A DNA stretch of 64,000 nt from Brevipalpus yothersi (Eukaryota; Arthropoda; Arachnida; Trombidiformes; Tenuipalpidae): NCBI GenBank assembly GCA_003956705.1, contig QZCP01000346.1, forward strand, positions 62,001 to 126,000. The letters run 5' to 3'. Below are positions 11,184-22,890 of this stretch, one piece after another. Both the position numbers and the translations under genes were made by a program. Within the stretch, counting starts at the first letter, position 1, and every line of letters begins with the position of its first letter. The notes beneath the pieces are model-generated. The model saw nothing but the letters and a program-made list of their open reading frames with translations. It was not told where the DNA came from and ran no database searches.

Positions 11184-12287
11184 TTAATCCATATCAATCG
11201 ATCGATTGACCAAGCCGAGTCTCTGCATAACTGATGAAACAAAATCATCTCTGAAAGGATGAGGTTCAAAGGGAATATTAGCCATTTGCTTAGATGCATC
11301 CATTTGATCGGCAACCACTTTTAGGCCACAATAATCTTCCCAATGTTCTTGATAAGCTAATACTGAAAGTGCACAACTCAATCGATACAACATTTGATGA
11401 GACCAAAAGCCGGTAGATCGAGAATCGTGATCTAATGTTTGAATAGCTGACTTAACAAACTCATCAGCTGATGGAACTGTTATGTTAGTCACCAATTTGG
11501 TCATTTTAGTCCTCACAAATGAAGGTGTAAGAGTGGTCACTTTAATTTGCTTCGCAGCACATTCCAGGGCTAATGATCGTCCAAAAAAGTCGATAAAAGT
11601 TTTTGTTCCACCATAAACACTGGTCAAAGGAGATGGTTTTGTACCTAATATCGATGAGAGATGAACAATAGTTCCAAAATTTTGTTTCTCCATAATAGGC
11701 AAAACAATACTGGTCATTTTAACACATGAAATTAGATTAACATTGAGTCCTTTTAAATAAATATCTTTACTGGTTTCACAGAAAAAGTCCACTGGTGGAT
11801 CTCGAGAGCCTGGAACAACTCCGACATTATTGATTAGTAAATCAATTGATGGTAAACTTTTGGTCATTTTTTCGATCACTCTATAGTCTGTTGAAGAAAA
11901 ATCGAAAGCAACAGTTTCAATTTGTCCACATTGATAGTAATTCAGAAGTAATTCTTTTTTCAAGCCCTCCAATTTTGGTTGATTTCGACTTATAAGACAC
12001 AAATTGAATCCTCTTTTAGCTAAGTTTCCGGTGAATTCCAGCCCGATTCCATCTGTACAACCGGTGATGATGGCCCATGAAGTATTGTTGTTATTGATGT
12101 TATTTTTCACTCTCAATTGGCGATTATACAGAAACTTTGATCTGATAATGAAGGTCCATATCACAGGTAATGTAATATTGAGAATTAAAATTGATACAAA
12201 TAAGATCACAACTTTCCCGAAAGCCTCGAAGAATTGATAAAAGCCACTCATTTGTTCATCAAAACTATCGATTTGGTCATCAACCAT
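11184..12287 (-). CDS. Short-chain dehydrogenase/reductase, HSD17B12-like
   Basis: An intronless frame of 367 residues. An N-terminal hydrophobic helix (about 15-35, VVILFVSILILNITLPVIW) is followed by a Rossmann fold: TGCTDGIG (cofactor loop), NNVG, the catalytic Ser in HLSSILG and YGGTK (the Y-x-x-x-K pair). The anchor plus these motifs match the very-long-chain 3-oxoacyl-CoA reductase / 17-beta-hydroxysteroid dehydrogenase 12 group, NADPH enzymes of the ER membrane. The open frame extends upstream to 12539, but that part overlaps transporter relic sequence and looks unlike the family, so I chose the ATG at 12287; another lies at 12251. It lies between two halves of a dead ABC transporter on the same strand, which suggests insertion, perhaps as a retrocopy. 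No poly-A tail is visible. Confidence 0.9.
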   Translation of the reverse strand: MVDDQIDSFDEQMSGFYQFFEAFGKVVILFVSILILNITLPVIWTFIIRSKFLYNRQLRVKNNINNNNTSWAIITGCTDGIGLEFTGNLAKRGFNLCLISRNQPKLEGLKKELLLNYYQCGQIETVAFDFSSTDYRVIEKMTKSLPSIDLLINNVGVVPGSRDPPVDFFCETSKDIYLKGLNVNLISCVKMTSIVLPIMEKQNFGTIVHLSSILGTKPSPLTSVYGGTKTFIDFFGRSLALECAAKQIKVTTLTPSFVRTKMTKLVTNITVPSADEFVKSAIQTLDHDSRSTGFWSHQMLYRLSCALSVLAYQEHWEDYCGLKVVADQMDASKQMANIPFEPHPFRDDFVSSVMQRLGLVNRSIDMD

Positions 12288-12482
12288 TCTGTTATTACGA
12301 AATTTATTATTCAAAGGATAGAATAGGCAGCTTGACACCTCAGATTGAGATAACTTTTGTGTTATGGGCGAAAATTTTTTTCTTGATGAAATCGAGTTAA
12401 AGGAACGATTAGAAGGAAAAAACCTAGCATTTCTCTTACTGTGAGAAGTCTCTGACGTCGTTATTGGCCTCAGGGCAATGTT

Positions 12483-12857
12483 ACAAGCTTGAAGATGACT
12501 CCATTCGATTGAGTATACCATACATGTAGAGACACTCATAAACGGTCAGATCATCAGTGAGCGCATCTTCTTGGGGCATATATCCCAGATTGGGACCAGG
12601 AACACCAACAATCTTTCGATTCTCAGAGTTGTTGGTACAATCATGCCCAAAAAGAATAACTTTCCCATGATCAACAGTAACAGAGAACTGATAAGCTTGA
12701 TAATAGTTGTCTTAACAAACCCATTTGGTCCCACAATGGCCAATATCTGCGATGAATAAGTTTGTATCAACACATTCCATAAGATGATAGTACCTGGATT
12801 CTCTTTCGACTGAGGAAAGATGGACGAAAGATTGGTCACATTGGCTAGTAAAGCCAT
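12483..12857 (-). pseudogene. ABC transporter fragment (Walker A to Q-loop)
   Basis: Minus-strand frames show an ATPase start with IVGPNGFVKTT in place of the Walker A GPNGxGKTT (the invariant second Gly is Val). After one frameshift comes LGYMPQEDALTDDLTVYECL, the Q-loop region typical of ABCG/ABCH half transporters. The reading ends in a stop near 12483. The altered Walker A, the frameshift and the missing remainder make this a relic. Its downstream half is found at 10063-10165. Confidence 0.85.
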
Positions 12858-12859
12858 TT

Positions 12860-13480
12860 CGATTAAATAAGTATGGTCACATATCCTACAATTGAGTTGT
12901 TATGATTGATTTGAATGAATTGTATCGAATATTTTCTCACTGAATATATTTGAGCAGCTGCCTGCAATTCAAGTTCTAATTTTGTCCTGTGAACCTGGAA
13001 ATTTCGATGTTTCCCATTCTATCATCATGTTGACTATCGATGAGCTATCAAATTATGGTGGCAAGACTAGTTATTATTATTTTTAGACTTATTCCACAGT
13101 GATCAACATTCCTGAGGCTTGATTAGTTAAAGTGAAAAATCTTCCATAGAAAAACTTATTCGATTGCCTAGATGATAAATTTTTAGCTACGTTTTAGGCT
13201 TTAGATCAGAAAAAGCTAATTTCCCAGAGAGATGAATGATTTTGAATCTGGTTAGAAGAATTCTACTTGAAAACAGCACCAAAATAGTTTCTCAGTTCTA
13301 CAGGGTAATTGTATCACCTTGATTACATCAGCACATGAACATCACATGAGAATCGGAACTTCATCTTCTACTTTCTTTGGAATTAATATGATCATCAGAT
13401 TAAAGGGGAAAAATAAAATCAGATGATATTCATCTATGATTGAATTTAATTCTCCCTACAATATTCAGTATAAAATTGGA
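12860..13480. other. Gene-free interval
   Basis: About 600 bp between the transporter relic and the last exon of the NRF-6-type gene. I see no coding signal or repeat; it presumably contains the 3' untranslated region of the gene at 13493-15746. Confidence 0.6.
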
Positions 13481-13492
13481 GAAGAGAGTGAT

Positions 13493-15746
13493 TCATCCAA
13501 TGTGTGAATTTATTAGTCTTCGAATATTTTGGATTGGTCTCTCTATGAAAACGTATAACGGTATTGAAGCAATATATGTGAACAAAAGTAAGCCAAAATA
13601 TGAGCTCAAAGCTGAAAATACATCTTGAATCGGTGAAAATGGAGTAGAATTCAAAACAATAGTCATGATAGACCAATGAATCAAATACAATGGATAGGAA
13701 AGCCTACTGAAGTGGACAAGTAGCGGTGAAGTCTTGGGAGATAGTTTATACTTGATATAATTACTATTAGGGTGGTAAATGAATATCAAAATTGAAATGA
13801 TCAGTCCTATTCCGATGGGACAAATTGCTAAAATCGCAGAATATATCCTATAATTCGGTGTAAAGATAGTAACAGAAGTGAATATTGAATAGAGTAGGAC
13901 GATTGCAACACCAGAGAATATGAGAATTCTTCTTTGCAGATACTGAGATGCTCCCTGTATTCTTGGTAAATAGTACGCGAGAAGAACACCCATCATCATC
14001 GAACTTAGCCATGTTATCGTTCGAAAATAGTACTTTTCAAAAATCAATCGCAAATTGCTGGAAAACAAAAGATGATATGGAATAGTAGAATTTTTAAATC
14101 ACATTCGTTAGCTAACCTTTCAATTTGTATGAAGTTTTCCCATTTGTCAAGATCTTCTTTGGGGCCAAATGGGAAGTGAAGATTCAAATTTTTGAAAGTT
14201 TGATAAGTTGAAACAATTCCATAGATAATCAAAAATGCTGCGGAAGTCACACCAATGTATGCAGACCTAATATAAATATTTAATGACTTCATCGGAACAT
14301 TGAGAGACAGAGAAATACCTCAATACAAGCCAGATTAAGAATGCACTCAGTGAATATAATTGAAATGATACCGACATTGACCAAAATGCTGGTGAACACT
14401 GGGAGAAATCAAATCAGACACAAATTAGACTACATCATGCAAATCGAAAGGATGAAACTCACCATATCATCAAATCCCAGATGGTTATAAAAGTAGGAGA
14501 AAATTTCAAGATAGAATTTTGAGCATACACTTTTATCAATCCAATGGTATCCAAAATCCAATTCAGAACCAAATCCGAACTTACTCGCAAAAAAATTTTG
14601 GAACATTACAGCGAAAAAATAGGAAGGTGAAAGACGAATAAAAGCTTTCAAAATAGTTTTGAATGGGTTGAAATTCTGATTTGGGCTAGTATAGTCAGAA
14701 TGGATCAGGAAGCCAGTGACAAAAAAGAAGATTGTCATCACACTACGATTGGAAATCCAAGTTATCTCATTCATAATTCTCATCAGCTGAGGAGAATTTA
14801 AGATTAGCTCACGGTCTATAGCTACTTCGGACGAAAAGAAGACCCCAATATGGCCCACAACCACTGCGATAGCGCAGATAGCTCTCATATAATGAATGAT
14901 AAATATATCATTTGTTGACACAAGTTTGCCTTTAAGTGATCTCAGATTTTTTGGGATTGAAAAACTTTTCAGAAGGGACTTAGTAAAACTTTCCCTTGTC
15001 TCTTCTGTTGTCTCGGTAGAATAGTCATAGATTGTGCTCAAAATTCCAATAGCCAATAAGCTCAGACACACACAATAGAAAATAATTGTTCCGTTCTCAA
15101 GTTTTCCCTCTCTTTCACAGCTAATTTCGGAAATGTGTGATGATCCAGAAATTTTAAGAAAGAAGAACTTTTCCAAGAACTCTTTAAGATATCTGAAATC
15201 TTTACCATAGCATGTACTTGGGACACAAACTCCAGTGAAGTGACTCAATGATTGACCAGAGGTCAATGGCGTGGACCATTGGGCTCGACAATATTTACCA
15301 TGAAATGCGGACGAATGATAATTATCAGATTTCACTGGAATTCTAGTTGATTCACATTGCCATTGATTACCATACCAATTGAGATTACCGTTTCTGATTC
15401 CAGGGCCAGGCTTGGCAAAGGAATCAAGAAATTCCAGCGTGTCAACATCATGCTGATTTGTTCCAATATTCTTGATGATTGTTCGCAGATGGAGTGCACA
15501 CAGACTTCGAGTGTCATTAAGGAGAGATGAAAAGAGTATCGCTCTGGTAGGATCATTCTGCAGTGATGTGTCCAAGGTAATGAAAGAAATGTTCGAATTA
15601 AGATAAAATGATCGAGCAAAACTATTCAATTCAATCCATGGTAAAAATTGATTCGCAGAAGGAAGTTTTTCACAGTTCACAGTGTTGCTCACCAATAAGT
15701 AGAAAGATAGAAAACAAAATCGAAATGTAATTTCACTCGATTCCAT
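13493..15746 (-). CDS. NRF-6-type membrane acyltransferase-like protein
   Basis: Four exons (14463-15746, 14319-14398, 14117-14266, 13493-14057) give 692 residues with consistent phases. The first part has a signal peptide (about 1-24) and a Cys-rich extracellular NRF domain, including WYGNQWQCES near 125 and GVCVPSTC near 170. Then follow about ten membrane segments of the acyltransferase-3 fold, with the conserved Arg and His in HYMRAICAIAVVVGHIGVFF (about 290), WSMSVSFQLYSLS in exon 2 and PLYLIHW near the end. The family is named from the C. elegans nose-resistant-to-fluoxetine gene and is linked to lipid or yolk handling and drug response; the acyl substrate is generally unknown. It is not a close copy of the pair at 49.9-57.1 kb, as its intron positions and sequence differ. 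Confidence 0.9.
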
Positions 15747-15749
15747 GTT

Positions 15750-16505
15750 TAGCTAGATAGAAATCCCATATAAAACGATTCCGAGTCCAATTTTTTCCCA
15801 AAAAATTGTTCACTTGAAGGTTTTCAGCATAACTGTTTTGGAATTAGAAATAACCTTCAAATAGTTATATTCCTTCCTGATCGGGACATTGTTCCATCAG
15901 TGTTACTTTCGTCATTTATGATGCAATTTTTCAACAATTACTTGATACAAAGTTATCTAAAACGCTATGTCTGTTTCCTCCCCCAGTCAAACTGATCAAA
16001 GAAGCATTATGTTCAACTCTAAACACCTAGAGTGGAATTGGGGAATTTTTCCAAAGCGAACTGGGACAATAAGTGATATCACTATGTGCGTCAGAAGAAA
16101 AGTTACCCTCAAACCACATGAAAAGCTCATTTCGAGAAACTCCGAACTTTTTCCCATCACCTTGATGCCTCCAAGCTATCAGATAAATTTTCTAATGAGT
16201 ATTGAGCCTCATGAAAGTCCATACAAATGATCGATCTGATAACTCCACTGTTTCGATAGTCAGAGGGTACAATATTTTGCTATCGCTGTTTTGTTGCAGA
16301 TTTTCCATAAGAGGATCAGATCTGATTTGCAGAAACAGAATCATGTTAGATTAGATATTATCACCATGAATGGCCCATTTTCTAACGAATCAGTAACTTT
16401 CGACTTTATGTGGGTAGCAGTTCTACATGATCTATCATTAGATTTTAGGTTTGCATGATGTTATCAGAATTTCTTTGCACTTTTCTCTTTCTATGCGAAA
16501 AAGTT
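15750..16505. other. Gene-free interval upstream of the NRF-6-type gene
   Basis: No coding frame with family resemblance and no clear repeat. It contains the presumed promoter region of the gene to its left; a weak TATA-like stretch lies about 20-25 bp before the start codon. Confidence 0.5.
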
Positions 16506-16509
16506 GAAA

Positions 16510-17060
16510 CAAATATCATAATATGGGTGATGTGGAAATTACGAGAAAATTTGCTCACATCTTGAAAAAACTCATTATTACAAATGAGTAGTTTCCAATT
16601 CAATTTAAATTATTCAAGTTTTCAAATCAAATACTGAACAGAAATCACTAGAGTTACTCATTGGATTATCATATTTAAGAAATTCCACTCTAAACTAACC
16701 TCATTAAGATATAAGAGAAGGTGTACAAGTGTACATTTCGAATTATTTTTTCCCACTGTCTTACCAATCTTCTCATGATCGTTGGTGAAATTTTCATCCC
16801 AAAAAAACTGGTTAATACATCCAGTCAATTCAAGACTGAAATCTCAGAATGAAGATAAGCTCGAATGTCAAAGGTCACTTCTACTTTGACTGGTAGAACC
16901 AGTTCTGCCAGCTTAATTCCTAGTCTTTGTCGAAATTTCAATCAATTTGGTCCAAAAATATCTGAACGCAAATCCATTCTTTCTTGTCTAAAACAGAGAG
17001 ATATCATCAAGTTATCCTTGAAGGAAAGATGGCTCATGAAATTCATTCGGAAATGGTACA
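16510..17060. repeat. Duplicated P450 3' flank (partner 37400-37570 plus 39915-40260)
   Basis: This block matches, in order, two pieces that flank the transposon at 37568-39915. It therefore preserves the uninterrupted ancestral state of that insertion site. It also includes copy 2 of the recurrent block (16861-16985). No gene is seen. Confidence 0.8.
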
Positions 17061-17589
17061 ATATCGTTATACAATATCTCTATCTTGATGTCACTTCATT
17101 TTTTCAATCAAAGAACTTTTGTCAACATCCGGTGGATGAGTTGAACCTTATCCTATCTCACTTCCGATGGAAGATAAGAAAACGCTATCAATTCACAATC
17201 TCGAAATCCCATTTCTGAGATATTCTTAAGATATGAATAAGAGGCCTCGTTTTGACCACTTCTCCCATTTGATTGCCATGGAAAAATGCTATCTTCATCT
17301 CGGTGTCACTTCATTTTTTTTGGCAACCTTGAGTGAAGGGCATCTGGCATGACCCTCGACCTCATATTTGTAATCTTTGTCAAAAGTTCATCTAGGTTCG
17401 ATTAAAATTTTCAAAATCGAAATGAGCCATTTCGAGACATGTCCTTTCTATTTCTGTGGAGTGTTTTCGTTTTATCAATTTTTGATGTACTTTGAGGTCA
17501 AAATATGACAAGAAGAATGAAAAATGAAAAATTTCACGATTCAATTTGAGTGAAAGGCAACAATAATTGTCGTGAAATGACTTGAGGAC

Positions 17590-18025
17590 ATGAGGAATTT
17601 TGGCTTTCCTCAAACTTTTCTGGTTCTGGGTAGATATCTTTGTCATGATGAATAAAGTATATGAATGTGATTGAAAGGATACCTTTCGGAATGGTAAAAT
17701 CATCGAGCGTAATATCTTGATCAACCATCCTCACCATATTAGGCACTGGTGGATGCATTCGAAGATTCTCTTCGATGCATTGATCCAGATATGTCAGTTG
17801 ATTTATCTGAGAAATCGTCATGTCTTCATTCTTTCCATCAAAATCTAGTAGCTCTCCGTGAAGTTTCTGTTGTATATCCGGATTATGGGCCATATTGTGG
17901 AGCAACCATATTGTCATGATTGCAATTGTTTCGAAACTAGTGATCATGATGGTTATCAATTCTCCGATAAGATCCTTCAAGCTACCGTTTGTAGTAGTAG
18001 TATTTTGATCATAAATGAAATTGAT
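17590..18025 (-). pseudogene. Truncated P450 lacking the haem loop
   Basis: The minus strand encodes the I-helix through the FIHHD-x-x-I-Y-P-E-P region of a CYP-C-like protein (TSFETIAIMTIW, ExxR present as EENLRMHPP, then EPEKFEE). At about 17590 the sequence switches directly into what is the downstream flank of CYP-C (17400-17590 resembles 40490-40640). A deletion thus removed the last roughly 110 codons, including the Cys ligand loop. The 5' side stops near 18025 with no exons 1-2. Not functional as a P450. Confidence 0.85.
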
Positions 18026-18080
18026 TGAATTTTGCTATTTAAGCTACTCCTTCCCAGGGAACGAACTTTCAAATATTCCC

Positions 18081-18658
18081 TCAATTCATCGGCCGGCCTC
18101 CCTTCACTGGGTGTGAAAACAATTTCGTCGAAAACTTTATAACGCTTGATTTCGGTTGTCCATTTTTTTCGTTCTTTGATAGAATTTCCCTGAATAGCTG
18201 GTTCATATTGGCCTCACCTCTCAATTTATCACCAGTGTTGTTGAAAGCTAGCTCTTCAATTCGCTTTGAGCTCTTTGTCAAGTTTATCATCATTTCTTTC
18301 AGAACTTTCATCTCTCTTTCAAGATTTCTCAAATTAAAAAAATTCTATCTGATGTGTCCTCATCATTTATCTTAACTATCGATGTGGAAGGTATGGAAGA
18401 AGGAAGAAGAGGAGGAGGGGAGGATCTTTTGACTTTTATAAGCTCAAATATAGATTTATCAATAAATTCTTTCACTTGGTTTATCTTTCGATAGTAGAGG
18501 ATTTTACCACAACCCAGACCAGAATTCCAATCTGAATGATCGGAAATTTTTTCTCGCAAAACACGCATAACATTTCCCATGTTATATTCTGATGTAGTAA
18601 TCTTCATGAACACATAACGAGGAGGAATCATGAAAACTTTTTTCGATCCATTCTCCAA
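18081..18658 (-). CDS. Unknown protein in two overlapping frames
   Basis: Two adjacent minus-strand frames, 18329-18658 (109 codons) and 18081-18332 (83 codons), overlap by four bases and may be one gene split by a frameshift. The first part is mixed alpha/beta in character with a Ser/Pro-rich tail; the second is highly charged with a likely coiled coil (R-N-L-E-R-E-M-K-V-L-K pattern). I do not recognise a family. It sits between a truncated P450 and GATAAG-rich repeats, so it may belong to a mobile element. Chance open frames cannot be excluded. Confidence 0.3.
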
Positions 18659-18723
18659 AACAAGTATCTGTAAAGACGCTGAAATATAAAAAAAAGTTAC
18701 TCATATAGACTATGTCAAGAGAA

Positions 18724-18830
18724 TGTCTTATCTTATCTAATCAATCGTGATAACACCAAAAAACGAGACATGAAATCAAAATACTAATAGGATTATTTTA
18801 TTTTCATGATTGATTAGATAAGATAAGATA
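18724..18830. repeat. Inverted repeat with GATAAG arms
   Basis: The left arm (18724-18750, CTTATCTTATCTAATCAATC core) and right arm (18804-18830, GATTGATTAGATAAGATAAG core) are nearly perfect reverse complements separated by about 53 bp, so the region could fold as a hairpin. A further left-type arm recurs in direct orientation at about 19112. This resembles the termini of a small MITE-like element. Confidence 0.8.
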
Positions 18831-19109
18831 TTCTCAGCACATCAGCAGAGAGCTTGGAGCAAGTTGTTGGATGGTATTGCAAGGGCAAGAGTGGACTCCG
18901 AACTGTTAATCCTTGTTCACACGCTTTTTTAGCAGTGATGATGTTGAGCACAGGGTTCATGAGTCGCACTCCAAATAAAAGATTAGGCGACTTGCTAGCA
19001 AGTGGTGACAAAACTGGTGATGATTCTTCTGGCTGGTGATAGTTGGATGATAATGAACTTCCTATGAGAGTGACATTCTCTCTATAATAGAGGCTAGATA
19101 AGGACACGG

Positions 19110-20450
19110 ATAGGATAAGAATGTCTTATCTTATCTAATTAATCATGAGAATTAGATGATCCTATCAGTATTTCGATTTCATATCTAGTTTTTTCGTGGA
19201 AGGAAGATATTGATTTTGACAATCATGTGCATGGTTTGAACACATGAAAGATGTGCAGTTTTATCTTATCGATCACGAAAGATAAAATAATCTTATCAAT
19301 ATTTCAGATTAACATCTGATTTTTGTGGAGAAAATATATCGATTTTCGACCAACTGGTGCAAGGGTTCGACACATGACAGGTCTTTAATCTCACCTTATC
19401 GGTTGTTTGAGATATGATAATACTATCAGTAGTTTGGCTCTAGGTCTAGCTTTTTTAAAAGAGAAAATATTGATTTTCGACCATTTGTACCCACGCTGTG
19501 GGCATGCAATATACCTTATCTTATCTAATCAATCATGAGAGATAAAACAATCCTAACCATATTTTGATCTCCCGCCCACTTTTTTCGTAAGGAGAAAATA
19601 TCAATTTCTGACCCAATCGCGCACAGGTCTCCAATTATCAATTGAATACTGGGCTGATACTGGCGAATCATCATGCTAGAGAAAAGGACTGGAACAACCA
19701 TTCAATATATTAGTCAAGCTGAGATATATTCTCCCGCGATAGGTGCTTCATTGTCATTTTCTCATCAAGTTTCTGAACACTCATACAATATAGAAGAGGA
19801 TTCGGTTATATCCTGGCCCTAGCTCAAAGTCAGGGGCCCCTAGCACAGGTGGCACCTCACATCTTTCAGACATCTCGATGACTCACCTATTCGAAAGGCT
19901 CGGCTCCAACCGATAGAGTATGCAAGAGTCCTATGGGTTTATATACTCCTTAGTCGATGAGGGAAAGGCGGTACGTTAGAACAAAGTTCTACTACCATGA
20001 GAAATATTCATCGTTCAGTGAGTTGACTCTTATATATTGTGGTGGGGAGTTGGTAGAATGTTTATTCAAGAATATTCATCGAAGAAATCGACCGACAACT
20101 GAATCAAAGTTGAATAACTTATACTTCTCATTTTTGACCATGTTCCATCAAAACTGGGTTGATGGATGGTTGCTTATCTTATCTAATCAATAGAGTGTGA
20201 TATGAAGGCATTATCATCACTTCCGGTTCGGACTTCGTTACTCGAAAAAATGATTTTCCTCATTTTTGACCATGTTCTACCTAAAGAATTTCTTTATTCA
20301 GAGTCAGGTCTTATCTTATCTTTATTGAGGAATGTGCTAGTACTAGTCAAATCTCCGGTTCAAAGCTCGTTTTTGAATAGAAAAGATAAATCGATTTTTA
20401 ACCAACCTACATCAAATTGTGGTGAATGAGTCATAGCTTATCTTATCACA
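19110..20450. repeat. Degenerate GATAAG-rich repeat array
   Basis: Units beginning with a CTTATCTTATC motif recur at about 19118, 19258, 19388 and 19511 (spacing about 123-140 bp), then more irregularly near 20170, 20305 and 20430. Each is followed by a semi-conserved stretch (ATCAATCATGAGAGATAA, then TTTTTCGT and GAAAATAT). No protein is supported in the array. The same motif fills the internal repeats at 23.6, 24.8 and 37.7 kb. Confidence 0.7.
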
Positions 20451-20665
20451 CTGTTGATGAAAATTCATATGATACGACTCCGATTATGATATGGCGACTT
20501 GTTGCTGAGTTAGAGAAAAAGGTCATATCGCCGGAAGTGGTGGTCATAGATGATTCTTATCTCATTTTTTGATCTTATCACAGCTGATAACATGTGATAA
20601 GAAAGTTTCGAAAAAAATCTGAGCATGGGCAGTTTTCCCATAGAAAATGGGCATCGTCCTTTTAG
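20424..20665. repeat. Long-repeat arm, solitary copy (partner of 24776-25005)
   Basis: Matches 24776-25005 in direct orientation and the reverse complement of 23585-23832, sharing TCATATCGCCGGAAGT and CTGATAACATGTGATAAGAA. Its own inverted partner would have to lie to the left and is not recognisable, so it is probably a remnant of another element. Confidence 0.8.
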
Positions 20666-20699
20666 GCATTTCAGGCCGAAAAAACTTTCTTCTACTTTT

Positions 20700-22890
20700 G
20701 CAAAAAAAAAAATGTTGCCTATTGAGTCGCTTCGATGATTCCATTGATTTTCCATCATAATCTTATCAGCAAGTAAGTTTGTATGGAGCAGCAAGGAAAA
20801 ATTATTTCAGATTCCATGGGAAATTGAATCCTCATCGTAAAGGAAAATTTGGCAGCTGTCGGGTGCATTTTGAACGTAAACATGTACAAATGAAGTATAG
20901 CTAACACTGATATTGGCATATTCAGGGATGAAAAATCCAAAAACAGCCTCTTTGGATTGGCTATTGTATTTGTGGACATAGGAGCTGAACTACGAGAAGA
21001 GTAACGTACTTCTTTTTCCGAGAGAATTTATGCTTATGTCAATGTATATTCAGCTTCGAATAATCCATCAAACAAGCAAACTCATGAACAAGAGAAAGAA
21101 ATTTCCAACTCTAATCTGGGCTCAAGCATCATGAATTCAGAATTGAAAAAGTTATATTTTGATAAAATATATCAGGATCTCTACTTTAGAAAATTATTCC
21201 CCAGGATTGTAAAAACACCTCATCTTGTAATGGTTCCCCTTTCAAAATTCACTCAATGTTGCTCAATTCCACTCATTCCCAGCCTCGCAGATCTCGACAA
21301 TTGTTCATCGCCGATTCGAAACTCGGCATCAAAACCTCCGAATGAGCTTTATTGTACCGAAATGATTGATATTCTCTCACATACATAATGGAAATGATGA
21401 TTAAGCAATAATTGAATGATCAAAATGACCTATGAACATATAGTCTTGTAATAGTCTACACAAAGACCATTATTAGAGCCCAAGACCATGTAGAACTATG
21501 TGCAATCATTCGGTGATCAAGTTATCTGGCCATTTTCAATCTGATGACTCTTCTCATGGCATTCTTTTGGCATGATGGAACAAATTTACTTTTCAGCCTA
21601 GAAAGTGAAAGGAATGAGAATCAGAATCAGATTCATTATCATTGATATCTTTCAATGGATAACAAAGTTTTACTTGAAACGGGACACAATTTCGGCTGAA
21701 GATCCACCAAAATTTACCAAAAAAGTGATTGTCCTATGAAAACCAAAACTTCATCTGAAACGCAACACTTTACTGGAAGCGCAATAAAATTCTAGGCTTT
21801 TTCAGACTTCTGCCGTTTTTTTAACTTTGATAACACCGAAAACGCGACAAAATTCAAAGTTTATCATCACCAAAAATGCGACAGAATTTTAGACAAAATT
21901 CGCAGCAACCTCGATACAATCTTCAATTTCTGTTTCTCAGATTGTTCTCTCTCTCTGCCTCTCTCTCTTCCTCTCTCTACTATGTTAACTTTTGAAAGTT
22001 TTTACTATTTCGTATTTTGGTTTCAGTTTATTACTTCTTTTATTGTTTGGCTCGCTTGGCGCCTGAAATGGGTGCCCGACAGCCTGATGGCTTGTCCTCC
22101 CTCACCCCCGAGTGAGCAGCCTCCTCATCCTCATCCTCCACTCACCCCCTCCATCGACTCTCTCCCCCCTTTTCCGCTTGAGACTCCCTTTTTTCCTTCT
22201 TTCATCCCCCCTCCTTCCCTTACCCTTTTCTGCTCCTCCCACAACTGAGTGTCGAGATGGTCCTGGGTGAGTCTTGGGGGAGAACATTTCCACCAGGTGA
22301 GTACTCACCCGAATGCTTATACGTGCTTTTCCAGTTTTCTTGTTCTAGCCAAAATTTTTGGCCACCAGATTAGGCCCAAAAGATAATTTTTGGCCACTCC
22401 ATCACGCCTGATAGAGGAAAATTTTCATCTATTGGTTTGACCAGTTTTTTCCGTTGATATCGTGGCCGGAAACTATCACCTCGATTTTTAAACATCTATC
22501 AAGTGGCCAAAAATTATTGTGAAAATACTAGTTGGTTGTAAGTCCTCTAGCAAGTACGCTAGAAACAAGTTTTTGAACACTAGAGGTTGACAGTGTTCCT
22601 CATAGGAGTGTGTTCTTTTTTTCCTACTCTTTGACCACCACACTCTGAATATATGATAAGCCACTAACCTTGATAAGGATTTTCCTCAAATTCTCGACTA
22701 ATGTTTTTACAAAACGATCTGATTGGTATCTGAGAAGAGCCCATATGAGGTCTATAGAGTTAATTTCGCCGTTCATTCCGACCAAATTGGAAGTTTAACT
22801 AGAAAATATTTCAAGAGGGGATAACAGCCAGTGTGAATGAATTGAGAATTCAACCACTATATATCAATTATCTGGATTGAAGAATTCGTT
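20700..22890. other. Gene-free stretch with a pyrimidine-rich segment
   Basis: No frame with family resemblance. The segment 21946-22250 is unusually C/T-rich, with CT repeats then CCTCC and CCCCC runs. Its conceptual translations (Pro/Ser/His-rich on plus, Arg/Gly-rich on minus) follow from composition and are not offered as genes. Short stretches near 21820-21890 share the GATAACACC-GCGACA wording seen at 18750. Confidence 0.6.

Noticed and set aside
12288..12539. N-terminal extension of the reductase frame
   Set aside because: Overlaps transporter relic in another frame and lacks family resemblance; the ATG at 12287 followed by a membrane anchor is a better start.
21982..22308. Proline-rich plus-strand frame and Arg/Gly-rich minus-strand frame
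   Set aside because: Both follow from a C/T-rich segment; no start context, homology or splice structure supports a protein.
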